From positions 1 to 15,414 of the forward strand of contig CANFFA010000014.1 in assembly GCA_947445425.1 (NCBI GenBank): 15,414 nucleotides of DNA, given 5' to 3'. Numbering within the stretch: position 1 is the stretch's first letter; every line of letters begins with the position of its first letter. The notes beneath the pieces are model-generated. The model did no database searches. It saw only the letters and a list, made by a program, of their open reading frames with translations, and was not told the DNA's origin. The stretch comes from Paludibacteraceae bacterium (GTDB lineage: Bacteria > Bacteroidota > Bacteroidia > Bacteroidales > Paludibacteraceae). Both the position numbers and the translations under genes were made by a program. Of the stretch, positions 14,206 through 15,414 are shown piece after piece.

Positions 14206-15414
14206 ATGAAAAAACAAAATTTGATCTTACTTTTTGCTGTCATAGCAGTCTTATTATCATCTTGTAAAACTTTACAAATTGACAAACCAAAGGAATCGTA
14301 TTTACCTTCCACACTTGCTCCGGCTGTTTCAGAACTACCCTTGCAAGTAGAAATTGACATTAAAAAATTAGAAACTGCCATTAATAAAAAAATGAATGGC
14401 GTTATTTTCGAAGGTACAAATCTTTCGGGAAAAGATCTATCTGTAAAAGTTTCAAAAGCTCAGAATTTCACTTTCACGGTTAAAAACAATGTGATAGAAT
14501 ACCGCGTACCACTAAAAGTTTGGTGCAAATTCGCCTGGAAAGTTGAGAAATTCGGCATCTCTGTTGGTGATTTTTATGAAGCCACTGGTAGTATAGCACT
14601 TACCTATAAAACGACAATTGGGCTTGATAAAAGTTGGAAAATGGAATCTAAAACGGCAGGTTCTGGTTACGAATGGATAGAAGTTCCAAAGTTAAATGTG
14701 GTGGGTGTAAGTGTTCCAGTAACCCCAATTGCAAGCTTAGCACTTTCGAAATGCGACCAACTTATTTCCGAACAGATAGACCTAGCCTTGGGAACGGCTG
14801 TTGACTTGAAGAAATATGTATCGCAAGCTTGGGGTGAATTGCAAACCCCTAGACAAGTGAATGTTGAAAACAATGTTTGGTTGCGCATAGCACCCAAAGA
14901 TGTGTTCTTGTCTCCTTTGACAACTAATGGAAACAAATTAAAACTATCGGTGGCGCTATCGGCTCAGATTGAGTCTTTTATGGGCGTACAACCTACTGCA
15001 AATGCCAAAGTTATTTTACCGCCATTGAAACAAATTAACCGACCAGCTGAGGAGTTTAACCTGAACATTGCTGCAGATGTTACTTTTGATAAAATTTCAG
15101 AAATGGCAAAAAAGGAATTGGTTAACAAAACTTTTACTGAAGGGAAAAGAACAATTACCATCACCGATTTGTCAATTTTCGGAAGTGAAGGCAAAGCAAT
15201 TTTCATGGCAGACTTAAAAGGTGCATTGAATGGTAAGGTTTATTTCACTGGAAATTTAGTTTATAATCCTGAGAAAATGATGGTAGAAGTGACTGAGCCG
15301 GAGTTTGACATCAAGACCCAAAACAGTTTGGCAAAGTCTGCTAGCTGGTTACTGCATGGACTGATTCTCAAATCAATATCACCCTATTTAAGTTATTCCG
15401 TGAAAGATAATTTA
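14206..15414 (+). CDS. DUF4403-family lipoprotein (3' end outside the window)
   Basis: An open frame of 403 codons from the ATG at 14206 to the window end without a stop. The N-terminus is a lipoprotein signal, MKKQNLILLFAVIAVLLSSC, with lipobox LSSC and Cys20. The body matches my recollection of DUF4403, a Bacteroidota/Proteobacteria envelope family of about 450 residues with alternating beta strands and a tubular-lipid-binding-like look: PLQVEIDIKKLETAINKKMN at 45-64, WLRIAPKDVFLSP at about 225-237, and LKGALNGKVYFTGNLVYNP at about 339-357. The missing part is probably about 50 residues. It follows the secreted-protein gene by 19 bases, suggesting one transcript. Function is unknown; location is inner or outer membrane by lipid anchor. 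Confidence 0.8.
   Translation, partial: MKKQNLILLFAVIAVLLSSCKTLQIDKPKESYLPSTLAPAVSELPLQVEIDIKKLETAINKKMNGVIFEGTNLSGKDLSVKVSKAQNFTFTVKNNVIEYRVPLKVWCKFAWKVEKFGISVGDFYEATGSIALTYKTTIGLDKSWKMESKTAGSGYEWIEVPKLNVVGVSVPVTPIASLALSKCDQLISEQIDLALGTAVDLKKYVSQAWGELQTPRQVNVENNVWLRIAPKDVFLSPLTTNGNKLKLSVALSAQIESFMGVQPTANAKVILPPLKQINRPAEEFNLNIAADVTFDKISEMAKKELVNKTFTEGKRTITITDLSIFGSEGKAIFMADLKGALNGKVYFTGNLVYNPEKMMVEVTEPEFDIKTQNSLAKSASWLLHGLILKSISPYLSYSVKDNL

Overview
The window looks like a piece of a Bacteroidota chromosome. The evidence is: low GC; five TTG / TAnnTTTG promoter pairs of the Bacteroidota sigma-ABfr type upstream of genes; lipoprotein signals of the phylum's style; a GldJ-type lipoprotein of the type IX secretion (T9SS)/gliding apparatus; two predicted secreted proteins with T9SS-type C-terminal sorting domains; a KorA with the gamma domain fused at its N-terminus; and a DUF4403 lipoprotein. 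Genus cannot be set from this sequence.

Layout. Positions 1-4152 are read leftwards: korA (5' part only), asnS and a gldJ-type gene. Terminators lie between these genes and promoters lie in front of all three. Positions 4422-8602 are read rightwards: folP, the c-di-AMP synthase gene cdaA, a LiaF-like membrane protein, and a membrane-anchored LytTR regulator. A leftward subtilisin-like protease with a T9SS sorting domain follows (8627-10264). From 10423 the strand is rightward again: a stand-alone periplasmic TonB C-terminal-domain protein, recQ, a secreted protein with a probable T9SS tail, and a DUF4403 lipoprotein cut by the window end.

The non-coding DNA is the most unusual part. Each of the three gaps between folP, cdaA, the liaF-like gene and the LytTR gene is filled by a 180-250 bp imperfect inverted repeat, and these share short motifs with one another. 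A fourth element, at 10893-11193 in front of recQ, is a nested set of palindromes. It has 32-bp ends (29/32 matching), a perfect 30-bp inner inverted repeat, and small internal hairpins, two of which differ by paired compensatory changes. These look like dispersed, possibly MITE-like repeats. No transposase is visible.

How the genes fit together: most of the non-housekeeping genes concern the cell envelope. GldJ belongs to the T9SS/gliding machinery; the S8 protease and the 341-residue protein are its likely cargo; the LiaF-like/LytTR pair is a plausible envelope-sensing unit (inference); CdaA makes c-di-AMP, linked in other bacteria to turgor and wall homeostasis. AsnS, FolP, KorA and RecQ are housekeeping genes. 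No CRISPR array, prophage, tRNA or rRNA was seen, and I found no clearly undescribed protein system. The best leads are the repeat elements and the LiaF-like/LytTR pair.
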